A stretch of 49,385 bases of DNA, taken from NCBI RefSeq assembly GCF_002154725.1, contig NZ_MTAW01000039.1, positions 1 to 49,385 on the forward strand. Direction: 5' to 3'. This DNA is from Nostoc sp. 106C (GTDB lineage: Bacteria > Cyanobacteriota > Cyanobacteriia > Cyanobacteriales > Nostocaceae). Positions 22,349 to 30,901 of the stretch are shown here, in pieces; the stretch's first letter is position 1, and each line of letters begins with the position of its first letter. Made by a program: the position numbers and the translations under genes. The notes below the pieces were generated by a model, which made no database searches, had not been told where the DNA came from, and worked only from the letters and a program-made list of their open reading frames with translations.

Positions 22349-25300
22349 GGCTATAAACACCATCATCAATCGAAGCGGCTACCCCGTATTTACACCTAAC
22401 CAGGTGTTGACCAAGGATGATCTGAATCATCTTGTCAATTACCTCGATGAGCAGAATCGTCTCACCCGTGCCTACCTGATTGGCGTGGGAATTGTTTGTG
22501 GGCTGGAGGTGAGCAGTACCTATGAAACAGCACAGGCGCAGATTCAGATCTCAGCCGGATGCGGCATTACTTCTGAAGGTTATGCGATCGCTCTTGCAGA
22601 CACGACGCTCAACCATTATCAACCTGAACAGCTAGTTTCTGCTGCTTTGTTTGCACCAAGTCAAAAGCAATACAAAGTTATAGAACTGTTTGCGCAAAGC
22701 GGCGATAAAAACATACCTCTACATAAAGCTGCTGACGGCAGTTTGCGAGATGAAAAAGCGTTTCAGGAATTTCTGAGCGATCGAGTACTGGTTGTAGTCT
22801 GTGAACTTCAGGATGTGCAGCGCGACAACTGCCGACTTGATTACAATAACCTCAGCCAAGAGCGTAGTCTGCTTTACCGCTTTTTTTTGCTACCGCGTAC
22901 TCAAAAGCCGGACACAGACGAGGAGGCGATCGCGGCGGAAACCCTACTTCAACAAGGGTTTCAGGTGGATCAATTGCCCTCATATTGGCAAGGGTTGGGC
23001 ACTGAGGCAGTTTTTACCGCACGCAATCATTATCTCCAAGAATTTGACCATGAGCTTCAGCAATTTAGAGATTTTGCTCCCAAGGTGCAGCGCTTCGGTT
23101 ATTCACAATCCGAGCAAGTTGGCAAGAGTGTAGATCTAACTAAAATCAGCGACTACAAGGCATTCCGGGATAACTACTACCTAGTTTGTCAAAATGCGAT
23201 CGCGGCAATTGATAATGCTTTTCCAAAACTTTTTCGGCTGTTCTCGCCTTTTTTCAGTTCTTTTCAACCTAATTCAGCAGATGATTTTAGTAACCTGAAG
23301 CAGCGGCTGGAATTGCTACTAGAAGCTATTAAGCCACAGGAAATTCGCCAACAAACTGTGCCATCAGAAAAGGTTGAGCCAACCTACGCCCTGCAATATT
23401 TTTATGATTACCTTAGTCAACTGGTTGCTGCTTATGATGAATTAGCTGAAGCAGCCTTTGACTTGATGGATGACTGCGCCCCAGATACTCAGCGCTTTCC
23501 CAAATTTCTCATGCTGGGGATAGTTCCGTCTCCCAACCAAGCGCTGAAAGGATACGAACCAGCTTCAGCTTATCGTAGCCATTTCACCCAGCCCCCGATT
23601 TACAACGGTAATCAGCTGCGTGTAAAACAGGTGCGTCATTTGTGCGATCGCCTGCTCAACTTGTGTCAGGAAAATAGCTTTTACCTGCTACCATTTTCTG
23701 CAACTCCCCTGAAAATCACGCCCAGTAAAGATAGTTCAGTTCCGTTGAGTGAACAAGCCATTCCTTATTACTTAAACTACCCGCAAATTTATCGTTACTG
23801 GAGCTACGATGCTTACCGTAAAGGTAGAAGTCACCTACTGCCTGCTTATTTCACCCTAAAGGAAGATGACAAAACAGCATCTATTCCCAAACGCGATGAT
23901 TTAGTGTATCGGTTGGATGGTCAGAATTTCTACCGCATTGAGGGACATATCGGCAAAGCTAACGGCGACGCACTCAAACGCATCCAGGAATATCAGCGGC
24001 GCTACAATTTGGCGTTTGATGTCATCACCCTCAAACTTGGTAGTGAAGCTAGTCTCCAAGATTTGAACATTTCTGGTCAGTTTGATGACCTGGAATCAGA
24101 TTTTAGGCGGATGAAAGAGACTTTCGAGAAACTTTGGATTAAGTATGCAACAGAACCAAAAAATGCCTTTCTGCAAACACTGAAGCAGGTTTTCTTTGGC
24201 CAACCTAGTCTGACTGTCATCAATAGCAGCCAACTATTTAATCCTATTCTGGAGATGGCTCGGAAACCAGAAGCCTACGAATTTGTCCAAGAAAATGCAA
24301 CTCAGCGTTATCGGCTATTCGTGCGCGACAAAACCAATCAGCAAATTGCACGCTACGTTACTCAAGCTGCCAACACTGAGGGCAATAACCTCAACGACTT
24401 TAACACCCTGAGCATTGATTTTTCCGGACTTACTGATGATGACATTAACAAAGAAAAGCAACGCATCATCAAAGAGATAGCTGACTGCTTATCCTTGGGC
24501 AAAATTACTTATGAAATAGTAAGTGATTCATCCAAAAATTATCACCTAAAGCTTTCAACAGAGTATCAAGTAAACTTGCCGCCCGGCGATCCTTCCAGGA
24601 CGTATTCCATTGTTTTACTTTCGTTAAATCATTTTGCTGTTAGCTTTGATAAAAACAATTCACCAATCATTCAACAACCGGATTTTCAAGACGTTGAGAC
24701 TCTTTATAGTTTGTTGCGAGATGTGCCTGCAACATTTAATACTGACGAATACCAAATGGGTAACTCCCAGGCAGCTGAGGAACTAAACTATTTTGAACTC
24801 ATAGGACTGATAGAAGCTTATCAGCGGAGACTTGAGCAACTGATGAAGTTGCATTTGTTCAACAAATTTGTCGAACAACATCCTGGTGTAGAACACTTAG
24901 GTGGAGTACCGAAAGGTGGCACATTTATTTTGGTGTACGTAGATGGTCAAGAAGTTGATGAACTTCTAGTTGCTGACAAAGACCCGGCTATTTATAAATT
25001 ACTTAGCTTACGCACCGCAGCTATTGAAAAAACTGCTGCTTTCCCACCTGCTGCGCCTCAAGAAGTAATCAGCAGTTGGGAGAAACTATTCCCAGAATTG
25101 CAAAAGCGTAAGGATGTAGTCGTAGGCGATTTTTGCTTACCTTATCGCTGTAGTAGCGACGCACCCGCCGTCAGTTATGTATTAGCCAGACCACGCCCGA
25201 TCATTTTGCTGGAGAAAACAGTCTTTTGTGAAGATGATAGCAATAAGTATCAATTTACCCTGGAACCGGAAGGTGGCACAGTTCGGGGAGAGGGAATTTT

Positions 25301-27797
25301 GTTTGAGGGAATCAAACAACTCTTCCAGCCAAGTAGTATTGGCCAAGCTAGTAAAGACGAGCTGGCTAAGGGTTCGGAAATAGCCATCACTTTCGCCTAT
25401 GCCGTAGACGATACATACGATACGCTGACTGTAACTATCTATCCTAAGCCACAAGCTAATCTTTCAATTACTCAAAGTCAACACTTCTGTCACAATGCTG
25501 GGGCATTCGAGATTGCGCTGGCTGAGGGAACACCTGAAAATGTCGAGTTAATTCAGGTGAGCATTGACGGCAAAGACACCAGGATTTTAGATACCAGCCA
25601 ATATGCAACCACAAATCAACCGCAGCAAGTTACAATCGCCGCATTGATTCGCGATCGCCGAACCCAGTGTGAAAATACTGTTACTCGTACCGTTACAGTT
25701 AACTCCTCTCCTGAGGCTGAATTATCAGTTACTCAAGGTCAAAGTTTTTGCCATAATGCCGAGTTAGTAGAAATAACCTTGGCTGCGGGAACACCTGAGA
25801 ATATCGAGTTAATTCAGGTCAGCATCAATGGCACAGATACCAGAATTTTGGATATCAGCCAATATGCAACAGGTAGTCAACCACAGCAAGTTACGATTGC
25901 CGCACAGATTCGCGATCGCCAAACCCAATGCGAAAATACTCTCACCCGTACCATCACAGTCAACCCCCTACCTGCGGCTGAGTTGTCAATCACTGAAGAT
26001 CAAACCTTCTGTCAAAATGCCGGGGTAGTAGAAATTACCCTAGCTGCGGGCACAGCTGAGAATGTCGAGTTAATTCAGGTTAGCATCGACGGCAAAGAAA
26101 CGCGGATTTTGGATACTAGCCAATATGCAACAGGCAGTCAACAGCAACAAGTTACTATTACTGCACAGATTCGCGATCACCAAACCCAATGCGAAAATAC
26201 CCTCACCCGCACCATCACAGTCCACCCTCTACCCGCGGCTGAGTTGTCCATCACTGAAGGTGACAACTTCTGTCACAATAGCGGGGTAGCAGAGATTACC
26301 CTGGCGGAGGGAACGCCTGAGAATGTCGAGTTAATTCAGGTCAGTATCAACGGCACAGAAACGAGGATTTTGGACACTAGCCAATATGCAACAGCTAGTC
26401 AGCCACAGGAAGTTACTATTACTGCACTGATTCGCGATCGCCAAACTCAATGCGGAAATACACTTACCCGCACCATCACAGTCCACCCTCTACCCGCGGC
26501 TGAGTTGTCCATCACTGAAGGTGACAACTTCTGTCACAATAGCGGGGTAGCAGAAATTACCCTAGCTGCGGGCACATCTGAGAATGTCGAGTTAATTCAG
26601 GTTAGTATCGACGGCAAAGAAACGAGAATTTTAGATACTAGCCAATATGCTACAGGCAGTCAGCCTGAGACTGTGACAATTGTCGCACTGATTCGCGATC
26701 GCCAAACCCAATGCGGAAATACCCTCACCCGCACCATTACAGTCAGCCCCCTACCCGTAGCTGAGTTGTCAATCAATGAAGGTGAAAACTTCTGCCACAA
26801 TGCCGGCGTAGTAGAAATTACCCTGGCTGAGGGCACACCTGAGAATATCGAGTTAACTAAGGTGAGCATCGATGGAACAGACACCAGGATTTTAGATCCC
26901 AAGCAATTTGCAACAGGTAGTCAACCGCAGGAAGTGAAGATTGAGGCACAGATTCGCGATCGCCAAACTCAATGCGAAAATACCTTGAGCCGTACTGTCA
27001 CAGTTAATCCTTTACCTGAGGCAGACTTTCAGGCAGAGATTGCCAACATCAACGCACAAGGCTTTTCTATTCGGGTATTCAATATTCAACCGCCAGAAAC
27101 ATCTTTTAGCTTTGTCTGGGAACACCCCGGCGGTAGCCTTAACACCAGCAATCCTGGTAATAGTGAGTTCATCATCAGCTATAACTATGATTTCAACAAT
27201 TGGGTAGCTGGTGCTGAGGTATCTATTACCTTGCGGGTTAACACGCCGCCTACCCTCGGTAGCTGTAGCAGTGAACCAATCACCAAAAAGATTGCCATAC
27301 CCTCTAGTAATATGGTGGGGTTTAATTTGTTAACCATCAGCAATAGCCAAGTGCTTAAAAGCGCTCCATTGGAGAGCGATAACACTTTCAGACTATCGGA
27401 ATTTAACCCAAACAATGAATACGCGATCGAAGCTGTCACTGTCCCAGCAACCGTAGATCGCATAGTATTTACTTATACTGCTCCTGGTGATGACGCGAAG
27501 AGTAGCACACAAGTTAATCCACTTTATCACCTACCCGATGGCTGGCAAACGATTGTAGGCGTCCATACAATCACAGCACAATCCTTTAAGGAACTTAACG
27601 GCACTCAGGTCGAAAGTGTAGCTTCAACCGTGATTATTCGCATCACTGACAGTGAAGCCGACACTCCCACCGCCACCCCATCCACACCCTCAGCTACATT
27701 GCTCAATCGCCTGCGGGTTTTATTTCAGATGAGGGATGGGCATCTTACTGATATCAAACCCGTTAACCGTTATCGAGAACCTACCAATATGACATAA
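22341..27797 (+). CDS. Giant CIS-locus protein with six Ig-like repeats (Afp13-position)
   Basis: An 1818-residue protein. The N-terminus (SGYPVFTPNQVLTKDDLNHL, then YLDEQNRLTRAYLIGVGIVC) matches a conserved, uncharacterised eCIS protein found between Afp12 and the tape measure. Residues about 350-1000 are mixed alpha/beta without a recognisable domain. Residues 1037-1558 are six tandem 87-residue Ig/PKD-like repeats, each with two conserved Cys (FCHN and TQCEN contexts). A final PKD-like segment follows (FSFVWEHPGGSLN), then a Thr/Pro-rich linker and a short basic tail. No signal peptide is present. By position it replaces the Afp13 tail fibre, so a surface or attachment role is plausible; this is inference. 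Its start overlaps the upstream gene by 8 bases. Confidence 0.8.
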   Translation: MIKAINTIINRSGYPVFTPNQVLTKDDLNHLVNYLDEQNRLTRAYLIGVGIVCGLEVSSTYETAQAQIQISAGCGITSEGYAIALADTTLNHYQPEQLVSAALFAPSQKQYKVIELFAQSGDKNIPLHKAADGSLRDEKAFQEFLSDRVLVVVCELQDVQRDNCRLDYNNLSQERSLLYRFFLLPRTQKPDTDEEAIAAETLLQQGFQVDQLPSYWQGLGTEAVFTARNHYLQEFDHELQQFRDFAPKVQRFGYSQSEQVGKSVDLTKISDYKAFRDNYYLVCQNAIAAIDNAFPKLFRLFSPFFSSFQPNSADDFSNLKQRLELLLEAIKPQEIRQQTVPSEKVEPTYALQYFYDYLSQLVAAYDELAEAAFDLMDDCAPDTQRFPKFLMLGIVPSPNQALKGYEPASAYRSHFTQPPIYNGNQLRVKQVRHLCDRLLNLCQENSFYLLPFSATPLKITPSKDSSVPLSEQAIPYYLNYPQIYRYWSYDAYRKGRSHLLPAYFTLKEDDKTASIPKRDDLVYRLDGQNFYRIEGHIGKANGDALKRIQEYQRRYNLAFDVITLKLGSEASLQDLNISGQFDDLESDFRRMKETFEKLWIKYATEPKNAFLQTLKQVFFGQPSLTVINSSQLFNPILEMARKPEAYEFVQENATQRYRLFVRDKTNQQIARYVTQAANTEGNNLNDFNTLSIDFSGLTDDDINKEKQRIIKEIADCLSLGKITYEIVSDSSKNYHLKLSTEYQVNLPPGDPSRTYSIVLLSLNHFAVSFDKNNSPIIQQPDFQDVETLYSLLRDVPATFNTDEYQMGNSQAAEELNYFELIGLIEAYQRRLEQLMKLHLFNKFVEQHPGVEHLGGVPKGGTFILVYVDGQEVDELLVADKDPAIYKLLSLRTAAIEKTAAFPPAAPQEVISSWEKLFPELQKRKDVVVGDFCLPYRCSSDAPAVSYVLARPRPIILLEKTVFCEDDSNKYQFTLEPEGGTVRGEGILFEGIKQLFQPSSIGQASKDELAKGSEIAITFAYAVDDTYDTLTVTIYPKPQANLSITQSQHFCHNAGAFEIALAEGTPENVELIQVSIDGKDTRILDTSQYATTNQPQQVTIAALIRDRRTQCENTVTRTVTVNSSPEAELSVTQGQSFCHNAELVEITLAAGTPENIELIQVSINGTDTRILDISQYATGSQPQQVTIAAQIRDRQTQCENTLTRTITVNPLPAAELSITEDQTFCQNAGVVEITLAAGTAENVELIQVSIDGKETRILDTSQYATGSQQQQVTITAQIRDHQTQCENTLTRTITVHPLPAAELSITEGDNFCHNSGVAEITLAEGTPENVELIQVSINGTETRILDTSQYATASQPQEVTITALIRDRQTQCGNTLTRTITVHPLPAAELSITEGDNFCHNSGVAEITLAAGTSENVELIQVSIDGKETRILDTSQYATGSQPETVTIVALIRDRQTQCGNTLTRTITVSPLPVAELSINEGENFCHNAGVVEITLAEGTPENIELTKVSIDGTDTRILDPKQFATGSQPQEVKIEAQIRDRQTQCENTLSRTVTVNPLPEADFQAEIANINAQGFSIRVFNIQPPETSFSFVWEHPGGSLNTSNPGNSEFIISYNYDFNNWVAGAEVSITLRVNTPPTLGSCSSEPITKKIAIPSSNMVGFNLLTISNSQVLKSAPLESDNTFRLSEFNPNNEYAIEAVTVPATVDRIVFTYTAPGDDAKSSTQVNPLYHLPDGWQTIVGVHTITAQSFKELNGTQVESVASTVIIRITDSEADTPTATPSTPSATLLNRLRVLFQMRDGHLTDIKPVNRYREPTNMT
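25449..27014 (+). repeat. Six tandem 261-nt (87-aa) Ig-like repeats
   Basis: Exact 261-bp period. Units start at 25449, 25710, 25971, 26232, 26493 and 26754, each opening with P-x-A-E-L-S-I-T or a close variant and closing with R-T-I-T-V. Units 4 and 5 share a run of about 75 identical bases at their junctions, which points to recent duplication or gene conversion. Confidence 0.95.
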
Positions 27798-27950
27798 AAA
27801 AATCTCTTCTCTCTGTGTCTCTGTGGTTTCAGATTTCTTACCGCAAAGGCACAAAGTATTTTCAAGATAGTCTCTCACGGGAAAAACTCACAACCAAGCA
27901 TAAAAATTCTTACCCCTTCTACCTCCTGCCCTCTGCCTTATTTTCAGCCT

Positions 27951-30854
27951 ATGACCAAACAACGCCACATCATTGGAAGGACTGTATTAGAACTCGATAT
28001 CGGGCGAATAGCTGATGTATGGAGTTTACAGGAAGATGTGAGTCGCTTGTTTCAGCAGCAGGGCGTGCAGGAAATCGAGCGTCTCTTAGATGAATTGGTG
28101 GGGGATGAAGAAGTGATTCGGCTGGATCGGGTGGTGGTGGAGGTAGGTTCCGTTGACCGCCGATTTTTAGCAGATGAATTTATTGGCAACTTACTGGACG
28201 CCCTCAGGCAGACTTTAGGCGATCGTCTGGCAGATCGGGTGGTGGCTAGTGCGAAAACCGAAAAAACTACCCGCGATGCCTTCGACAAACCCCTTTGGAG
28301 CGATCGCACTACTTCAGATTGGGAGGTGTTACTCTACTTTTTGAGCTATGGGCGATTGCCTTGGTGGTGTCCTTTTGGGGATTGGCAAGCTTGGTTCCCG
28401 CGTTGGGAAGCGGTGATGCAAACAGATACCGCTTGGCAGCAATCTCTGCGGGAATTACTGACAAGCAACCAAGCAGCACGGCAGCGCCTAATTGAGCAGT
28501 TGCCAGAATCCTTCCTACACCAGTTGATATTGCAGCTACAGCCAGCCTGGACGGTCTGGCCTACGCTGCTGGCGCAAGCTAGGCAGCTGATGCAGTGCTG
28601 GGAATTAAATAGTAGTGCTATTCGATACCTGGATAGGCAAACCTGGCTATTACTACTAGAGGAAATTGGTGCAGATAAGGCACCGACAAGGCCATTTCCT
28701 GCAACCTGGACTGGTAAATGGTTAGCCCAACTTGTGGAAAACTGGCCGCAACGCCCAGACTTTAATCAAATTCGTCAACGATTACTCCCTATCCTAGAAG
28801 CAGTTCCCAGCGACGAGCAGACGTTCTGGCTGACAGCGCTAGACCAGGTTACAGTGCGATCGCTCAATCAACCCCAGCAAGCAGCAGAATTTTCACCAAA
28901 TCTACAATCCAGCCCCAAGACCGATTGGGAAGTTTTACTGTACTTTTTACAATCTGGTCGTTTGCCCAGCGAACAAGCATTAGCGAATTGGCAAGACTGG
29001 CTACCACGGTGGGAAAATGCCATCCAGAATGAAACAGCGTGGCAGATGCCAATACGGGAATTACTGAGAAATAATTTAGCAGCGCGACAGCGATTAATCA
29101 CTCAGTTACCGGAAGCTTTGCGGCATCAACTACTATTGCAATTACAGCCAGCTTGGACGAATTGGCATATCTTGCTGGCTCAAGCCAAACAATTAATGCA
29201 GTCTTTGAGCTTAAGTAGCGATAGCTTCGAGGAATTGTCAATACAGGCTTGGGAACTACTGCTAGCCGAAATTGGTGCAGATAATACATCCGTAAGTCCT
29301 TTACCCGCCGCAACTTGGACTCGTAACTGGCTAGCCCAACTCATGCAAAACTGGCGCTGGTCATCAGAACCCGATTCACAGCCAGAAGTTTGGCCTCCCG
29401 ATCGCAACCTTAATCAAATCGCTCAGGAACGATTACGCACTAGTATTGATGCTGTATCTCCTGCGCAAAGATCCCTGTGGCTGAATGCATACAAGCAGGT
29501 GCTAGAGGATAAAGAGCGATCGCCCCAAAATCCTGAAGTTAGCCCTAAGGCGGATTGGGAAGTGTTGCTCTACTTTTTATCTTCTGGTCATTTGCCCAAG
29601 CAACCGACATCAGAGAACTGGCTGACCTGGCTAACCCGATGGGAAACAATTATCCAAACTGAAACAGCGTGGCAGATGCCTCTGCGGGAGTTACTGAGGA
29701 ATAATGTAGCAGCACGACAGCGATTAATCACTCAGTTCTCGGAAAGCTTACGGCATCAGCTAGTATTGCAGTTACAGCCAGCTTGGATAAATTGGCACAC
29801 CCTGGTGGCACAAGCTAGAGAACTGATGCAAACTTTGAACCTGAGCAATGATATCTGTGAGCAATTGAATCAGCAAGCTTGGCTGCTACTTTTAGCTGAA
29901 ATTGGCTCAGATAATGCATCAGCAAGACCCTTACCAGCAGCTACCTGGACTCGCAATTGGCTAACCCAACTCGTGCAAAGCTGGCAGGTAGCACCGAACT
30001 TAAATCAATTAACCGAACCTTCCCCCTCTGTTGAAGCAGCAGAACCAACACAGAACAGAGCCAATCAGAACTCGCGCCAACACCTGCGTAATGCGATCGC
30101 AGCATTACCAATTACCGAAAGCACTCTTTGGCTAAATGCCCTCGACCAAGTGCTAACTGCTACATCTGCACCTAGCATTCCCTCATCACAGAATGAAACG
30201 GATACAGTTAGCGACAGAACTACAACGCCCACAGACGAGCCAACCCCATCGGTAGAGCAGGCAGAAATCGGTACTCAAGAACTTAACAACCCGCAGAGGA
30301 TACCTCCCCGACGGGCTAGGGGTTCTACATTATCAACCGAAGAAGAAACGGCGGGGCTGTATGTCAACCAAGCAGGACTCGTACTGTTGCATCCGTTTTT
30401 ACGCATATATTTGGATGAGGTGGGGTTGTTAGATGGCGAATCTTTCCGGGATGAATCGGCGCAACAAACAGCGATTTACCTGTTGCATTACCTAGCTACC
30501 AAGCAAACCGACGCCCCCGAATATGAACTGGTGCTGCCCAAATTTCTTTGTGGCTGGCCATTAGACGAGCCAGTTTCTCGTGGGCTAGATTTACCCGCAA
30601 CCGCCCTAACTGAAGGTGAACACCTATTGCAAACTGTAATTAACTATTGGGAAGTCCTCAAAAGCACCAGCCCCGACGGTCTGCGAGATGGCTTTTTACA
30701 ACGTGCGGGCAAACTCACCCGTAGCGAGGATGGTAACTGGAAGCTTCAGGTTGAGCAACAGGCGATCGATATTTTGCTGAGTCGCCTACCTTGGGGACTC
30801 AGCATGGTGAAGTTGCCCTGGATGGGGGACATTCTCATTGTGGAATGGCATTAG
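27951..30854 (+). CDS. CIS tape-measure protein (Afp14/Pvc14-like) with internal triplication
   Basis: A 967-residue protein. The N-terminus (HIIGRTVLELDIGRIADVWS, then VIRLDRVVVEVGSV) and C-terminus (NQAGLVLLHPFLRIYLDEVG, ELVLPKFLCGWPLDEP, ending LPWMGDILIVEWH) are signatures of the CIS tape-measure family. That protein sets tail length and initiates tube growth. Between them three ~205-residue repeats begin at about Asp123, Asp325 and Asp535 with DWEVLLYFLxxGxLP and contain the conserved ARQRLI-QLPE-HQL-LQLQPAW core. A Ser/Thr/Pro-rich linker (about 750-800) precedes the C-terminal domain. A 153-base spacer with repeat text precedes the gene. Confidence 0.88.
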   Translation: MTKQRHIIGRTVLELDIGRIADVWSLQEDVSRLFQQQGVQEIERLLDELVGDEEVIRLDRVVVEVGSVDRRFLADEFIGNLLDALRQTLGDRLADRVVASAKTEKTTRDAFDKPLWSDRTTSDWEVLLYFLSYGRLPWWCPFGDWQAWFPRWEAVMQTDTAWQQSLRELLTSNQAARQRLIEQLPESFLHQLILQLQPAWTVWPTLLAQARQLMQCWELNSSAIRYLDRQTWLLLLEEIGADKAPTRPFPATWTGKWLAQLVENWPQRPDFNQIRQRLLPILEAVPSDEQTFWLTALDQVTVRSLNQPQQAAEFSPNLQSSPKTDWEVLLYFLQSGRLPSEQALANWQDWLPRWENAIQNETAWQMPIRELLRNNLAARQRLITQLPEALRHQLLLQLQPAWTNWHILLAQAKQLMQSLSLSSDSFEELSIQAWELLLAEIGADNTSVSPLPAATWTRNWLAQLMQNWRWSSEPDSQPEVWPPDRNLNQIAQERLRTSIDAVSPAQRSLWLNAYKQVLEDKERSPQNPEVSPKADWEVLLYFLSSGHLPKQPTSENWLTWLTRWETIIQTETAWQMPLRELLRNNVAARQRLITQFSESLRHQLVLQLQPAWINWHTLVAQARELMQTLNLSNDICEQLNQQAWLLLLAEIGSDNASARPLPAATWTRNWLTQLVQSWQVAPNLNQLTEPSPSVEAAEPTQNRANQNSRQHLRNAIAALPITESTLWLNALDQVLTATSAPSIPSSQNETDTVSDRTTTPTDEPTPSVEQAEIGTQELNNPQRIPPRRARGSTLSTEEETAGLYVNQAGLVLLHPFLRIYLDEVGLLDGESFRDESAQQTAIYLLHYLATKQTDAPEYELVLPKFLCGWPLDEPVSRGLDLPATALTEGEHLLQTVINYWEVLKSTSPDGLRDGFLQRAGKLTRSEDGNWKLQVEQQAIDILLSRLPWGLSMVKLPWMGDILIVEWH
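28317..30160 (+). repeat. Three ~610-630-nt coding repeats in the tape-measure gene
   Basis: Units begin at 28317, 28923 and 29553 (gattgggag/aagtgttactct-type text). Spacing is 606 and 630 bases. Units 2 and 3 are most alike (shared AWQMPxRELLRNNxAARQRL). Each encodes a helical module ending near LWLNALDQVL. Confidence 0.88.
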
Positions 30855-30901
30855 CACAGCCAAAGGAATCTCACGATTACTTTAATATATAAGGAAAACC
30901 T

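Noticed and set aside
25449-27014. Assembly artefact causing repeated sequence
   Set aside because: The six units differ at many positions and all keep the frame, so they are genuine protein repeats. Exact copy number could still be off by one.
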